DNA from: Anaerolineales bacterium
GTDB lineage: Bacteria; Chloroflexota; Anaerolineae; Anaerolineales; UBA11858
Direction: 5' to 3'
Assembly: GCA_028278545.1 (NCBI GenBank)
Contig: JANQED010000132.1
Location: 62,001 to 126,000 of the forward strand
DNA: 64,000 nucleotides
The notes beneath the pieces were generated by a model. It made no database searches. It saw only the letters and a program-made list of their open reading frames with translations, and had not been told where the DNA came from. Both the position numbers and the translations under genes were made by a program. This document shows, in pieces, positions 36,201 to 44,894 of the stretch (within the stretch, counting starts at the first letter, position 1; each line of letters starts with the position of its first letter).

Positions 36201-36800
36201 GCCACGTCGAATATCCTCCTCTGTTACCTCTCCCAACTCTTCCAAAGCCTGGGTCGCTTCATGGATTTGGAAGTCCATGCTTTCCATTTGTGCAACGAGA
36301 TTAGTTTTGGTCTCCGCATACCGCGAAGCCTGCAATTCGTCTGTCTGTACCGCGAATACGATACCGATAGTATTGACAATATCCGCTGCCCGTACAGGAT
36401 CGGTATCTTCGACACTCACTCTCAGAAGAGAGGTATTGGGGACAACTTGGACACTTATGGAATTTTTCAGCACGCCCGGGCTAATCTCTAGACCAAGCTC
36501 CTGGATCACACCCTCCAAGGTTGGTTGTTGCACCATCATCTGGGAATAAGTTGTTGCTAGTCTCTCCTCTGATCGCACATTGCTGTAAGGATCATCGCTT
36601 ACACCCTGATTCTCATTGATCAACATGGTTGCAGTCGCTCGATATACTTTCGGTTGTCGCGTGCTCATCCAGAATGAAACAACTCCGAAAACTATCGTCA
36701 CCAATACGATCAACCAAGCCCAATGCTTAAGCAGTTGCAGATACTTGCGCAAATCTACGGAAAAGGCTAATGATTGTGGTTGGGAATCCATCAAGGTCAT
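33210..36800 (-). CDS. Wzc-like chain-length regulator and BY-kinase with C-terminal LysM-like repeats
   Basis: 1196 residues. Wzz domain with membrane helices near 28-48 and 425-445 and long coiled coils between them; then a cytoplasmic tyrosine autokinase (about 460-690) with Walker A TSPSAGVGKTT (about 500), Walker A' ILIDADLRRP and Walker B VLIIDAPPLL. A Tyr-rich tail (GYYTYYYDSQYYG, about 683) gives the autophosphorylation cluster. A third helix (about 733-752) follows, then a Ser/Thr/Pro-rich linker and six LysM-like repeats (about 827-1196), e.g. YLLHKVTFGESLPILAAQY and YVIHLVKSGDSLPTLSKAY. The LysM part should face outside. It sets polymer length and export; the LMW phosphatase at 22343 would reverse phosphorylation. 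The LysM extension is unusual for Wzc proteins. Confidence 0.92.
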   Translation of the reverse strand: MTLMDSQPQSLAFSVDLRKYLQLLKHWAWLIVLVTIVFGVVSFWMSTRQPKVYRATATMLINENQGVSDDPYSNVRSEERLATTYSQMMVQQPTLEGVIQELGLEISPGVLKNSISVQVVPNTSLLRVSVEDTDPVRAADIVNTIGIVFAVQTDELQASRYAETKTNLVAQMESMDFQIHEATQALEELGEVTEEDIRRGLLETELTAYQEVYQSIKESLIVSELKPTVSADVEVVDSDDVFKQQLVYLQQRIRETNASILALGKTEGIEYDLLESRLNAYQNVYDNLLNNLVNTELETVTGASSNLFLEEGATTFQFTDASTLSNQLDAVDQRIREISRELDELGRATQVGAERDRIVSNLALYRQTYASLVQSFENVRLAEIQSSSSVVLVERATPPSRPIRPNITQNTLIAAVIGLMASVGIIFAIEMLDDTLKSPDEVSSHLGLPVLGMIFTHDTEKGPITLNSPRAPVAEAFRSLRTNIHYTSVDHSLETLLVTSPSAGVGKTTISSNLGVVLAQGGQKTILIDADLRRPMVHKIFNLPNRLGLSSSFVFSSLFKDDRAIPEGTLQSTKVEGLSVITSGKLPPNPSELLGSEKMQTILNDLREQADVLIIDAPPLLAVTDAAVLAARADRVVLVLQPGVTKLELARKSVEQLHHVGANLVGVILNNIEPSSGRYGYYTYYYDSQYYGADVAPSGKPLTGEKRGPLPSLERLRALWGLQRAWQWLLWAGLAALLLVVGSWYAFNLNTRQTIASLPTTTQAAAVQTQLASTLEGPRTTVTPTPLQQSVASNEENGVVEEILPSTTPTPTSTFPPPTPGPMLLTPFGSTEKYLLHKVTFGESLPILAAQYLTDRDVIVAANGLVPNQSLQPGQVIVIMPGRTDSFEIEPLRILFLDEDTSVSTLAQDYFVSSEEVRQYNEIGLNDYVPKGRWVILPQRELSLALTRPFGPNNEFVLHRVARGDNLYILEEHYQTSVDVIRAANDFQGSITEGQVLVILLGRIWPDGIEPFEVELVDDLYRVDDLANIYGVPLEDLLYYNDLEAGQLVSANTWLIYPRRGEPTPTVTPLPTPDLSEALTDPFGPNDNYVIHLVKSGDSLPTLSKAYLTSPEVINAANVIKGSIIEDSLLVIVVDETNPEGIEPFEVYYVEETTTVEDLSFELSVLAADLMYFNSFEAGQEIQAGSWVIYSVPIEE

Positions 36801-36848
36801 TCAAAAACTCCTAAATCGATAAGGCGGTGCGCCATTATCAAAGCGAAA

Positions 36849-36857
36849 ATTATAACA
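36849..36857 (-). promoter_or_regulatory. Extended -10 promoter of the Wzc-like gene
   Basis: On the - strand TGTTATAAT (TG-N-TATAAT), with no good -35 as is usual for extended -10 promoters. The leader to ATG 36800 is about 40 bases and includes AGGAG. The rest of the gap 36801-37064 shows nothing else I can support. Confidence 0.5.
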
Positions 36858-37064
36858 CTCCATCACATTTCCACGCCATTCAGCACAAAATCTTCACAAT
36901 ATCTCTATTTAATCTTAGCCGCCGATAGTACGCAATTCCCCAGAGACCCCTAACTTGGAGAGAAACGAAACATCTGCTCCAGAATTGGATGATGGGGCTT
37001 CGTTCAATAAAGGCTTTCCAGCTACGCAACTCCCATGACCTGCTTCTATCGCGAAACAATGAGG

Positions 37065-37352
37065 CTATCGATTCCAATTCGAAACTTTGGTCCCAAAATG
37101 AACCACAAAGTAAGCCATCATCACTAACCAAAGCATCCGTTCCCATACTCGAATAGCGTTAATTGCCAAGCCTGCGCAAAACAGAATTCCAAAAAGGCTC
37201 AAGATAAGATAGGTTGACGGACAGGCTAAAATGGCTCTTACTGGGGTTCTACTCTCTTGAGACTCCCACCGTGAAATACCTATCCAAGCCAATAACAGCG
37301 ACAGAGCAATGACCCAAAGACTATTGCTAATCAAAGTCAACCAGTTGATCAT
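37065..37352 (-). CDS. Small membrane protein of unknown function
   Basis: 95 residues with about three hydrophobic helices (about 6-24, 45-63 and 68-86) and a short polar end. It lies 28 bases after the O-antigen-ligase-like gene on the same strand, which supports it being real, but the Shine-Dalgarno is poor and I do not recognise the family. It could be an accessory subunit of the ligase or of the Wzc-like protein that follows. Confidence 0.5.
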   Translation of the reverse strand: MINWLTLISNSLWVIALSLLLAWIGISRWESQESRTPVRAILACPSTYLILSLFGILFCAGLAINAIRVWERMLWLVMMAYFVVHFGTKVSNWNR

Positions 37353-37380
37353 ATATACTAAAAGAAGACACGCGGAGGCG

Positions 37381-38790
37381 TTAGAGCGAATTGCCCCGGA
37401 TAACCGACGACAAGCGAACTTTTCGATAAACCCCTGAAATCAGACCCAACAAAAACCAAAAAATCACCCCCGGTTTGGCACCAATTGCAATAGCATCGAT
37501 GAAACCATAAACCAAATGGGCCGTCAGACCCCCACCTAACCCTAAAACGATGGCACGTGTAAGCAATGTTGGGTTTGAAACATCAAGAATCTGGTTACTT
37601 GTCACAACATCGCGAGTATCAAATCTTATCGGAGTAGTTGCAGCATGCTGCCACGCAGATATCAGCATCCAATAGGCACTAATATTAACAGCAAGAAAAG
37701 CAATCAAGCCGGGAATGCCCAAATCGAGGGCAACCTGTAAAAATTCATTGTGGGCATGAGCGATATCACCGTCTGAAGGTCCTAAAGGAAATGGATAAAC
37801 TACATTGACGACCTGGCGGAACGTGTTCAACCCCATGCCGGTGAAAGGAACATCGCGAATACTATAAATCGCTCTCGACCAAATCTGCAACCGAAAACTT
37901 CGAAATCGATGGTAAATAAAGGAGTTGATGTTGGTTGTGATTTGACCATCGGATACCCAGACATGCACCACATCCCAGGCAGTGACCAGAAAAACGCCCA
38001 GAACTAGAATAAGGGTCAATCCAATAAAAACAAACCAGCTCAACTTGCGATGCTTCTTCGGCAGTATGATTGAAACCATCACTGGGAGAATGAACGCCAA
38101 ACCGAGATATGCGCTGCGAGACTGAGACAACAAGAATATCGCCAGAACGATAAAACTGGAGATGATCAATAAACAAGCTGTCAGGGTTGCCCAGAACTTT
38201 CCTATCGTTTTGAGTACAAATCTAAAGCGCCAGACGAAAAAACCTCCCAAAGTTAACAACAAAGGCAACACCCAAGTTAACGCACCGGCAACCTGGTTTG
38301 GATTGATCCCCGTTTCCGCACCCGGGAGGCCGGCTAATCGCATTGTCAGATTATTTACCAGCCCGGTCAGGGGGTATATCTTTGCTAATGCAGACCAATT
38401 GATCCCCAGGACACCCAGTGCGGCAACGCCTAATCCCAACCCCACAAAAAATAACGCCGCAATCCAGAAGCCAAATCTTTGATCAACTCCTAATACCACG
38501 GCAAAGTACACGCCTACGCCAAGGATGATCCCACTAATTTTTGGAAGGCTGATAGCGACATCGTACGTAGCCCATAAACTGACCAACACCATTATCATTA
38601 ACAAAAGGAGTGCTGGATTGAGTGGTGTATTTGGCAGAGGCTTCCCTGAAACAACCCAGTTCAGAACCCACAGTAATGGGATGACCAACATTGCCAGGGA
38701 GCGCTGGGGGGTAGGAAAAAGCAACAAAGGGGAAACAATTATCAAAATTATCCAGCTAGTTCGATTGAGCGAGTGAAGCAGCTTTTTCAT
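37381..38790 (-). CDS. O-antigen ligase / Wzy-like polymerase
   Basis: 469 residues from ATG 38790 (an in-frame TTG at 38808 is also possible). About twelve membrane helices and the Wzy_C periplasmic loop, with FTGMGLNTFRQV and the HAHNEFLQVALDLGIPGL segment (about 340-360) typical of the family. Such enzymes join lipid-linked oligosaccharides or transfer them to an acceptor on the outer side of the membrane. A second protein of the same type is encoded at 51118-52452. It lies directly downstream of the aminotransferase gene. Confidence 0.9.
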   Translation of the reverse strand: MKKLLHSLNRTSWIILIIVSPLLLFPTPQRSLAMLVIPLLWVLNWVVSGKPLPNTPLNPALLLLMIMVLVSLWATYDVAISLPKISGIILGVGVYFAVVLGVDQRFGFWIAALFFVGLGLGVAALGVLGINWSALAKIYPLTGLVNNLTMRLAGLPGAETGINPNQVAGALTWVLPLLLTLGGFFVWRFRFVLKTIGKFWATLTACLLIISSFIVLAIFLLSQSRSAYLGLAFILPVMVSIILPKKHRKLSWFVFIGLTLILVLGVFLVTAWDVVHVWVSDGQITTNINSFIYHRFRSFRLQIWSRAIYSIRDVPFTGMGLNTFRQVVNVVYPFPLGPSDGDIAHAHNEFLQVALDLGIPGLIAFLAVNISAYWMLISAWQHAATTPIRFDTRDVVTSNQILDVSNPTLLTRAIVLGLGGGLTAHLVYGFIDAIAIGAKPGVIFWFLLGLISGVYRKVRLSSVIRGNSL

Positions 38791-38815
38791 GAACAAATAT
38801 AATGCCAAAGAAGCC

Positions 38816-39952
38816 CTAGGTCATTGATGTCAATGTGGCTCGAACCGTGTCGATGACGAGGCGGACATCTTCATCTCGCATGGATGGATAGAGAGGCAAA
38901 GTAACTTCACGGCTGGCTGCCTCCTCCGTCAAAGGTAGATTGACCTCTGGATAACGTTCTCGATAGTACTGGAAATGATGAATGGGTGTGTAATGAATGC
39001 TTGTCTGGATTCCCTCGGTATGCATCTTTTTTATGAAACCCATGCGGTCAACATCATCGGGCAGGAGAATTGGGAAGATATGGTGCGAGGATTCGCCAGC
39101 GTAATTCTCAAACGGCAGCCCAAGACCTAAATGCCTTAAATGCTCCCAATATTCTTCAGTGATCTCTTTTCTACGCCGATTATGGTTCCCAAGTTTTTTG
39201 AGTTGAACACGCCCAAGGGCTGAACGGATTTCATCAATCCTGTAATTGAAACCAAGATCGATGACATCATAGTTATAGGAACGACCTTTGTGCCTGTCCC
39301 ACGTCAAAGAGGTCATCCCATGGGATCGTAACAGACGCACTTTTTCAGCAATATCTTCTCGATCCGTAACTAACATACCCCCTTCTCCCGTTGCTAAATT
39401 CTTATTAGAGAAAAAACTAAAACAGCCAACATCGCCCCAGCAACCCAAATTTTTGCCGTGCAATGCTGCTCCATGAGCATGAGCTGCATCTTCGATCACC
39501 GCCAGGTTGTGCCTTTCTGCAATTTCCAATATCGCATCCATCCGGCAAGGATAACCCCCATAATGCATCACCATAATTGCTTTCGTCTCTGGAGTGATCG
39601 CGGCCTCGATTTTGGCCGGAGAGATGTTTAACTCATTTAAGCTTTGAATATCGACGAACCTAACCTTCGCCCCGGTGTGCAACACAGAATTGGATGAAGC
39701 CACAAAAGATAAAGCGGGAACCACAACTTCATCACCGGGCCCAATGCCCAGGCTAAGACAAGCCAAGTGTAAAGCTACTGTACCATTGGAGACAGCAACC
39801 GCATACTTCGAGCCAACACAATCTACAAACTCTCTCTCAAACGTTTCGGTTTCCTTCCCCATCGTCAACCAACGATTTTTAACCACCTCCAATACAGCTT
39901 GTTCCTCTTCTGAGGTATACGCCAAATCTGCTAAAGTAACCCGCCAATTCAT
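38816..39952 (-). CDS. DegT/DnrJ/EryC1-type nucleotide-sugar aminotransferase
   Basis: 378 residues from ATG 39952 with GAGGA five bases upstream; the ATG seven codons earlier lacks a ribosome site. PLP-dependent fold: SNGTVALHLA, EDAAHAHGA (cofactor-binding Asp) and the Schiff-base Lys in SFFSNKNLATGEGG (about 180). It transfers an amino group to a keto sugar, such as a 4-keto-6-deoxy or 3-keto hexose, making an amino sugar for the polysaccharide. The matching dehydratase is not visible in the window, so the keto-sugar source is encoded elsewhere. Confidence 0.92.
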   Translation of the reverse strand: MNWRVTLADLAYTSEEEQAVLEVVKNRWLTMGKETETFEREFVDCVGSKYAVAVSNGTVALHLACLSLGIGPGDEVVVPALSFVASSNSVLHTGAKVRFVDIQSLNELNISPAKIEAAITPETKAIMVMHYGGYPCRMDAILEIAERHNLAVIEDAAHAHGAALHGKNLGCWGDVGCFSFFSNKNLATGEGGMLVTDREDIAEKVRLLRSHGMTSLTWDRHKGRSYNYDVIDLGFNYRIDEIRSALGRVQLKKLGNHNRRRKEITEEYWEHLRHLGLGLPFENYAGESSHHIFPILLPDDVDRMGFIKKMHTEGIQTSIHYTPIHHFQYYRERYPEVNLPLTEEAASREVTLPLYPSMRDEDVRLVIDTVRATLTSMT

Positions 39953-40049
39953 GAGATCCTCTTTGTAAGCCATTCAAAAAATGCTTTCACCAAAATCTGA
40001 CGGAAATACTATCACCGACAACGCCCATCCTGAATCTCGAGAGAAAACG

Positions 40050-41441
40050 CTAAATATTGCGAAACGCATCCAAGAAATCCGGCAACACCACTAGACGAGC
40101 GGGTGTTTCCTCACAAATGCTTTTTATTTTGTCCTGCTCTGTTTTGGGAATGTTATGAATCGCAAAAACTATAATACCAACATCATGTTCTCGCACCAAT
40201 TCTGGAATATCCCCCCGCTGCCCCAAAACTCTTACCCCTTGTATGCGCACTTTTTGTTTATAAAGATCATCATCCACAAAGCCAATCACATTCAGGGTAT
40301 CCACCATGCGGCTATGGTGTAACAGCCAGGCGGCAAACTGGCCAGTCTCACCACCTCCAACGATCAAAACACGCTCCAAAGCCGCCGTTGCCCCTCTCCT
40401 GAACAAACGTGTAATTGTATCCGTAAATAAGCGGTTGCGATAACGGGCAATCACAAAACCGATGAACGCCAAAACAGATGCTCCCCAGATCACACCCAGA
40501 GGGAATAGTTTGTAAAATTGATTTGCAAATAAAGATGCCATGATTGTCGCCACGATTGTGGGCGGCACCAGGTCAACAATATCAGCAAGGACCGCCTGTG
40601 ACCACGAAATGCGCTGTACGCCAAAAATCGCGCCTGCCAGACTGAACAGGATCGCAAACCCAATCGAAAGCAATGGCGCGATATTCAACCCCACGTTTAA
40701 CGGCTCGATCGTGCGCCAGAGAAGTCCCACAATGCTGAATGCCAACAGTGAAATAACTAGGTCCATGAAGAACCATGTTATATAGCGCCTAACAAAACGC
40801 GTAATAGGGCCAAGAAATAATAATCGCTCTGGAACACGATAATTGCCGACCAAGGGAATCAAAATGACCGAGGTCCAGAAAATCACATCCAGATCAAGCC
40901 ATAGCGACCAGTTGCGAATATATAGTTGATCCAATCTCAGCTTATCCGGGAGGATCGAATCCCAATAAGTATTCATTTGTGGATCAGTGCTTAATAATGC
41001 TTCTTCTCCGTGGTATTGGATAGAGGCCGGGCTTGTCATGCCAGGTCGAACAGAGAGCACTTCCTGACGAATATCATCGGGCCACTGTGAGACAATCTCA
41101 GGATCTTCCGGGCGCGGGCCTACCAGGCTCATTTCCCCCGTCAAAACATTCCATAATTGCGGGAATTCATTCAGTTTCGTATCCCGCAACCACTTGCCAA
41201 TGGGTGTTATTCGAAGATCCCCCCTGGCAGTGATTCTTGGGCCGTCATAAGAATCCGGATGCTCGTACATTGTACGGAATTTCAAGATGCGGAAAACCTG
41301 CCCATTCTTCCCGCTCCTAGTCCCCCAGTAAAAAATCGGGCCTGGTGTATCTAGTCTAATGCCAATGGCGATGATTCCCAGAAGAGGGGACAGCAATATC
41401 AAGCCAACAATCGAAACAAATAAGTCGATTACTCGCTTCAT
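40050..41441 (-). CDS. Initiating sugar-phosphate transferase with reversed domain order
   Basis: 463 residues. The catalytic PF02397 domain is at the N-terminus (about 1-205): a membrane helix, ILKFRTMYEH, RDTKLNEFPQLWNVLTGEMS, VGPRPED and VRPGMTSPAS. It is followed by about four to five membrane helices (about 215-340) and a Rossmann-type domain (about 355-463: RVLIVGGGETGQFAAWLL, VIGFVDDD). In WbaP/EpsL-type enzymes the order is the other way round, helices and Rossmann first and catalysis last. The enzyme should load a sugar-1-phosphate onto undecaprenyl phosphate. It is the second such enzyme in the locus. Confidence 0.88.
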   Translation of the reverse strand: MKRVIDLFVSIVGLILLSPLLGIIAIGIRLDTPGPIFYWGTRSGKNGQVFRILKFRTMYEHPDSYDGPRITARGDLRITPIGKWLRDTKLNEFPQLWNVLTGEMSLVGPRPEDPEIVSQWPDDIRQEVLSVRPGMTSPASIQYHGEEALLSTDPQMNTYWDSILPDKLRLDQLYIRNWSLWLDLDVIFWTSVILIPLVGNYRVPERLLFLGPITRFVRRYITWFFMDLVISLLAFSIVGLLWRTIEPLNVGLNIAPLLSIGFAILFSLAGAIFGVQRISWSQAVLADIVDLVPPTIVATIMASLFANQFYKLFPLGVIWGASVLAFIGFVIARYRNRLFTDTITRLFRRGATAALERVLIVGGGETGQFAAWLLHHSRMVDTLNVIGFVDDDLYKQKVRIQGVRVLGQRGDIPELVREHDVGIIVFAIHNIPKTEQDKIKSICEETPARLVVLPDFLDAFRNI

Positions 41442-41575
41442 GGGTGAACTGACTGCGCGATAATCCTAGAACAAAAAACCAAACCAAGAATCTCCGTGGA
41501 ATGAGTATCCATTCCTCTCTGTTTCACTGTCACAAAAATTATATCGCCACAATGATTTAGACACACTTAAAAACA

Positions 41576-42757
41576 CTATTCAGAAATCAGCCCTGGCGAG
41601 AAGGCTTCCATCTTGTCTGGGGGCGTTTTTCCTACTTTGTCACCCCATCTGGTTATGAATCTAATTAGTCCAAACAGGAATCCAGCCCCATAGCTTAAAT
41701 GTAAAGACAAATAAACCAGCGGCATAAATGGGGAGATTTCCCAGCCGAATTTCGACCCCACCCATAGTGATGCCCCAAGGTTGATAAGAAGATATAATCC
41801 CAAATCCAGAGCAAATAAGGCCCTCCAGAACTGGGAGGCATATCCGGTAATACCCGCAAGTACCAGGGAGAGAACAAAAACTGGGGGAATGAATTGACGA
41901 AAAGACATTTGACGAGGATGTTTCTGGAACACACGCACCTTCCAAAAACCATATTGAAAATACTGTCGAAAGAGTGAGGTCAGCGTACTCCTACTGTAGT
42001 ACTTGGAGCGAATATCCTGGGCAAGTAAAATCTTGCCGCCCAATTTCCGTATCCGATAATTGTATTCATCATCCTGGTTGCGCACCAATTCCTCGTCAAA
42101 AAATCCGGCCTTGGCGATGGTTGGCCATCTATAAGCTGGAAACGGAACGCTATCGACGAAAATCGTCTTGTCCCTTCGAGTCCTGAAAGCGGATCCTCCC
42201 ACGCCAAAAGGTGTACTCATCCCAACGGCAATGGCTTTGGCGATTTTCGTCTCACCAATCGTTTCAATGTACCCTCCAACGCCAGCCACTTGATCATCAT
42301 CAAGATATTGGACACACCTGCTCACGTAATCTGGAGAGATTTCACAATGCCCATCAACGCGAACGACGATATCGCCACTCGCAATCCTCAGGGCGCGATT
42401 TAGCCCGGTGGACACAATCCGCTGAGGGTTATCCAAGAGGGTAATCGTCAGACCATCGGATTTGAAATCTTCAGATCGATCGGCACACAGCGGAACTCCA
42501 TGATCATTGGCAACTTTAGCAATTGCCTGGCGCGTGCCGTCAGTGGACATGCCGTCAGCGATGACGATTTCCATGCGATCACGCGGATAATCTTGGTTTA
42601 GGATCGCCTCGAGGCAACGCGCAATATAAAATTCCTCATTGAATACCGGGAGAATGATAGTGACAATCAATTTTGCTCTTTCAGCGATAAAAACCGTCGA
42701 TGATTTCCCCACACTATTGCCATTTATCCCAAACCAAAAATCTCTTGATTTGTTCAA
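41576..42757 (-). CDS. GT2 glycosyltransferase with C-terminal membrane helices (ExoA-like)
   Basis: 393 residues from TTG 42757; a start about 30 codons later is possible. GT-A core (about 30-270) with IILPVFNEEFYIARCLEAIL, IADGMSTDGT, VRVDGHCEI (DxD-type motif) and a later QDDEYNYR acid motif. Three or so helices close the protein (about 295-375). Similar enzymes add sugars such as glucose to a lipid-linked oligosaccharide at the inner membrane face. Adjacent to the permuted initiating transferase, so it may act early. Confidence 0.88.
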   Translation of the reverse strand: MNKSRDFWFGINGNSVGKSSTVFIAERAKLIVTIILPVFNEEFYIARCLEAILNQDYPRDRMEIVIADGMSTDGTRQAIAKVANDHGVPLCADRSEDFKSDGLTITLLDNPQRIVSTGLNRALRIASGDIVVRVDGHCEISPDYVSRCVQYLDDDQVAGVGGYIETIGETKIAKAIAVGMSTPFGVGGSAFRTRRDKTIFVDSVPFPAYRWPTIAKAGFFDEELVRNQDDEYNYRIRKLGGKILLAQDIRSKYYSRSTLTSLFRQYFQYGFWKVRVFQKHPRQMSFRQFIPPVFVLSLVLAGITGYASQFWRALFALDLGLYLLINLGASLWVGSKFGWEISPFMPLVYLSLHLSYGAGFLFGLIRFITRWGDKVGKTPPDKMEAFSPGLISE

Positions 42758-42830
42758 AGTCTAACGCTTTGGACTCTGCAATATCGTCGCTCGGATTTAT
42801 TGCGTGCTTGATAAAAATAAACACCTTGAA

Positions 42831-43592
42831 TTACCTGCCCAAAAAGCGATATTTTAGCAGCGTATAGATATACTCTACCCCATCAATCCAGCCGATTTTT
42901 TTCCCCTCAGAGACACTTCGGGGAGAATAGGAAATTGGAACCTCAACAATTGTGTGCCCCAAAAGAAGAAGTTTTGCTGTTACTTCAGGCTCGAATTCAA
43001 AACGTGCAGACCTCAAATTCAAGTTCTTGATGATATCACTTCGAAAGACTTTGTAGGCGGTTGCCATATCAGTCAATCTGCTTCCATATAGCAAGTTTGT
43101 TATTGCAGTAAGAATCCAATTGGCAATTTTAGTACGCTTGGGGATATTCGCCGATCTTCCTCGGAACCGCGACCCGTACACTATGTCTGCTTTCCCACTG
43201 ATGATTGGGTTTAATAGGTTTGGGTACTCCTCAGGATTTAATTCTAGGTCAGCGTCCTGAATTAAGATTACATCTCCCGTAGAAAATTCCAATCCAAAAC
43301 GTATCGCAGCCCCTTTTCCTAAGTTTATCAAAGAAGAATGCACCTTGATATGTCCCGGATAGCGCTTACAAATCTCCTCAATTATTTCCGGGCTTCTGTC
43401 TGTTGAACCGTCATTAGTGATAATGATTTCTTTGTCAAATTCAGGTAAATCTACACTCTGAACACGGTTGACAATTTCAGAAATTGTGGCTTGCTCATTA
43501 TAAACGGGAATAATGATGCTAAGTTTTCGTTTTCTTTTAGTCTCTCCGCAATTACCCAACCCTTTGATTTCTACAATTGATTCATTGTTCAT
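42831..43592 (-). CDS. GT2 glycosyltransferase, dolichyl/polyprenyl-phosphate sugar synthase type
   Basis: 253 residues, soluble. LSIIIPVYNEQATISEIV, TNDGSTDRSPEII, NLGKGAAIRFG, QDADLELNPEEYP and YGSRFRG are typical of DPM1-like synthases, which make polyprenyl-phosphate-mannose or -glucose. Its upstream neighbour is a GT-C membrane enzyme that would use just such a lipid-linked sugar, and the two genes overlap by 11 bases. Donor sugar unknown. Confidence 0.9.
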   Translation of the reverse strand: MNNESIVEIKGLGNCGETKRKRKLSIIIPVYNEQATISEIVNRVQSVDLPEFDKEIIITNDGSTDRSPEIIEEICKRYPGHIKVHSSLINLGKGAAIRFGLEFSTGDVILIQDADLELNPEEYPNLLNPIISGKADIVYGSRFRGRSANIPKRTKIANWILTAITNLLYGSRLTDMATAYKVFRSDIIKNLNLRSARFEFEPEVTAKLLLLGHTIVEVPISYSPRSVSEGKKIGWIDGVEYIYTLLKYRFLGR

Positions 43593-44856
43593 GGGAGGTC
43601 AACCTTTTGGAAACAATCCCAGGGGATTTGATTATGGTTTCGAAAAACGCGGGTGTTAGAATGAATAACAAACCAAAAACAGGCACCATATATCGAATGA
43701 TTGATAGAACAAGCATATCCATCATCCAAAAATACAACACAACAGAACACACCAGAAATGTAAAATCTCCTCGTCTGTCCTTTTGCCGCCAATTATAAAT
43801 GAACCCCAAAATTATCAGCGCTAAGTACGGTATTTGAACCAACCTAATTTGATCTTCAAACCTCTGACTATCCGTTCCATACCAACAGCGGATCGCCTTT
43901 AGAAGCACTAGTTTAATCACTGCCGTTGGTTGGGTCCTAAATTCTCCAAACACAATGGCTAAAGCCTCTCTAGGAGAATGAAAAGGTTTAACATCAATTG
44001 CAAGCTTTTGCATCAAAGTAGACACATTTTCAGAAACCTTAATTCCCTCGCGCCCTTCATCTTCAAGACCAAATTTTAAACCATCACGAACACTAGAGAT
44101 ATCAGCTGTACTAAGAAGTATTAAATCCCCGGTGTTACTATAAACCCATAACTCCCATGGAAGTACGACCAACAGATTCCCTAACAATAAAAAAAACATT
44201 ATTGATAAACGCACAATTAATGAGTCTCGTCGACAAACAAACCACACGGCAAGTACAAATACAAATCCTATACCGATTACAAGCGGACGAATCAGCATCG
44301 AGATACCCAATAGTATCCCTACTAAAAAGAAGGAGTACCATTTCCTTTTTTGGGGCAGGATTGCTTTCCAAAATACATACAGTGCTGCATAGAAAAAAAC
44401 CATAAAGGGAATTTCGCTGTTGGGCTGCTTTGTGAACCATAAAGATAGTGGATATGTTGTCCATCCTATAACCGGGATTAATGATAGAGGTGCTGACCAA
44501 ATGCTGCGCGCAATCATAAATATTAGTACCGAAGTCAAGCCCCCGCATACCAAAATAAAGCCTTTGACGGCAATAGCTTGAGGGATATATAGAAATTCAG
44601 CAAACCACAATATCCCGGCAAGGATAATCGGATACCCAGGAGGAGTCCTTGTTGCAATATTGCCATTCCCATCTACGATACCTCCGCCTGATAGAATATT
44701 TCTGGCAACTGGTTCATAAATATGCACAAAGTCGCTACTCTCATTTCGTTGAAATTGACTGGGCAAGATAACCCAAAATGAGAGTGTAAATATAATAGAA
44801 ACAAAAAAAATTGCGACTAACGGTTTGTAAGAATGGTTTAGGAATCTAATAACCAC
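43582..44856 (-). CDS. GT-C membrane glycosyltransferase (ArnT/PMT-like)
   Basis: 424 residues, GTG start, about ten membrane helices. The N-terminal loop has a DFVHIYEPVARNILSGGGIVD segment with acidic residues (seen in two parts) and the RTPPGYPIILAGI turn common to the PMT/ArnT superfamily. It should transfer a sugar from a polyprenyl-phosphate donor on the outer face, probably fed by the DPM-like enzyme overlapping its end. The base composition is noticeably AT-richer than neighbouring genes, suggesting acquisition. Confidence 0.78.
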   Translation of the reverse strand: MVIRFLNHSYKPLVAIFFVSIIFTLSFWVILPSQFQRNESSDFVHIYEPVARNILSGGGIVDGNGNIATRTPPGYPIILAGILWFAEFLYIPQAIAVKGFILVCGGLTSVLIFMIARSIWSAPLSLIPVIGWTTYPLSLWFTKQPNSEIPFMVFFYAALYVFWKAILPQKRKWYSFFLVGILLGISMLIRPLVIGIGFVFVLAVWFVCRRDSLIVRLSIMFFLLLGNLLVVLPWELWVYSNTGDLILLSTADISSVRDGLKFGLEDEGREGIKVSENVSTLMQKLAIDVKPFHSPREALAIVFGEFRTQPTAVIKLVLLKAIRCWYGTDSQRFEDQIRLVQIPYLALIILGFIYNWRQKDRRGDFTFLVCSVVLYFWMMDMLVLSIIRYMVPVFGLLFILTPAFFETIIKSPGIVSKRLTSHEQ

Positions 44857-44894
44857 GTGCCCATTTTCCTGATTCGTTAGAGGCGGATAATTTA

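Noticed and set aside
36880-37146. Short - strand frame overlapping the small membrane protein
   Set aside because: Overlaps a better candidate in another frame; no Shine-Dalgarno and no hydrophobic or domain pattern.
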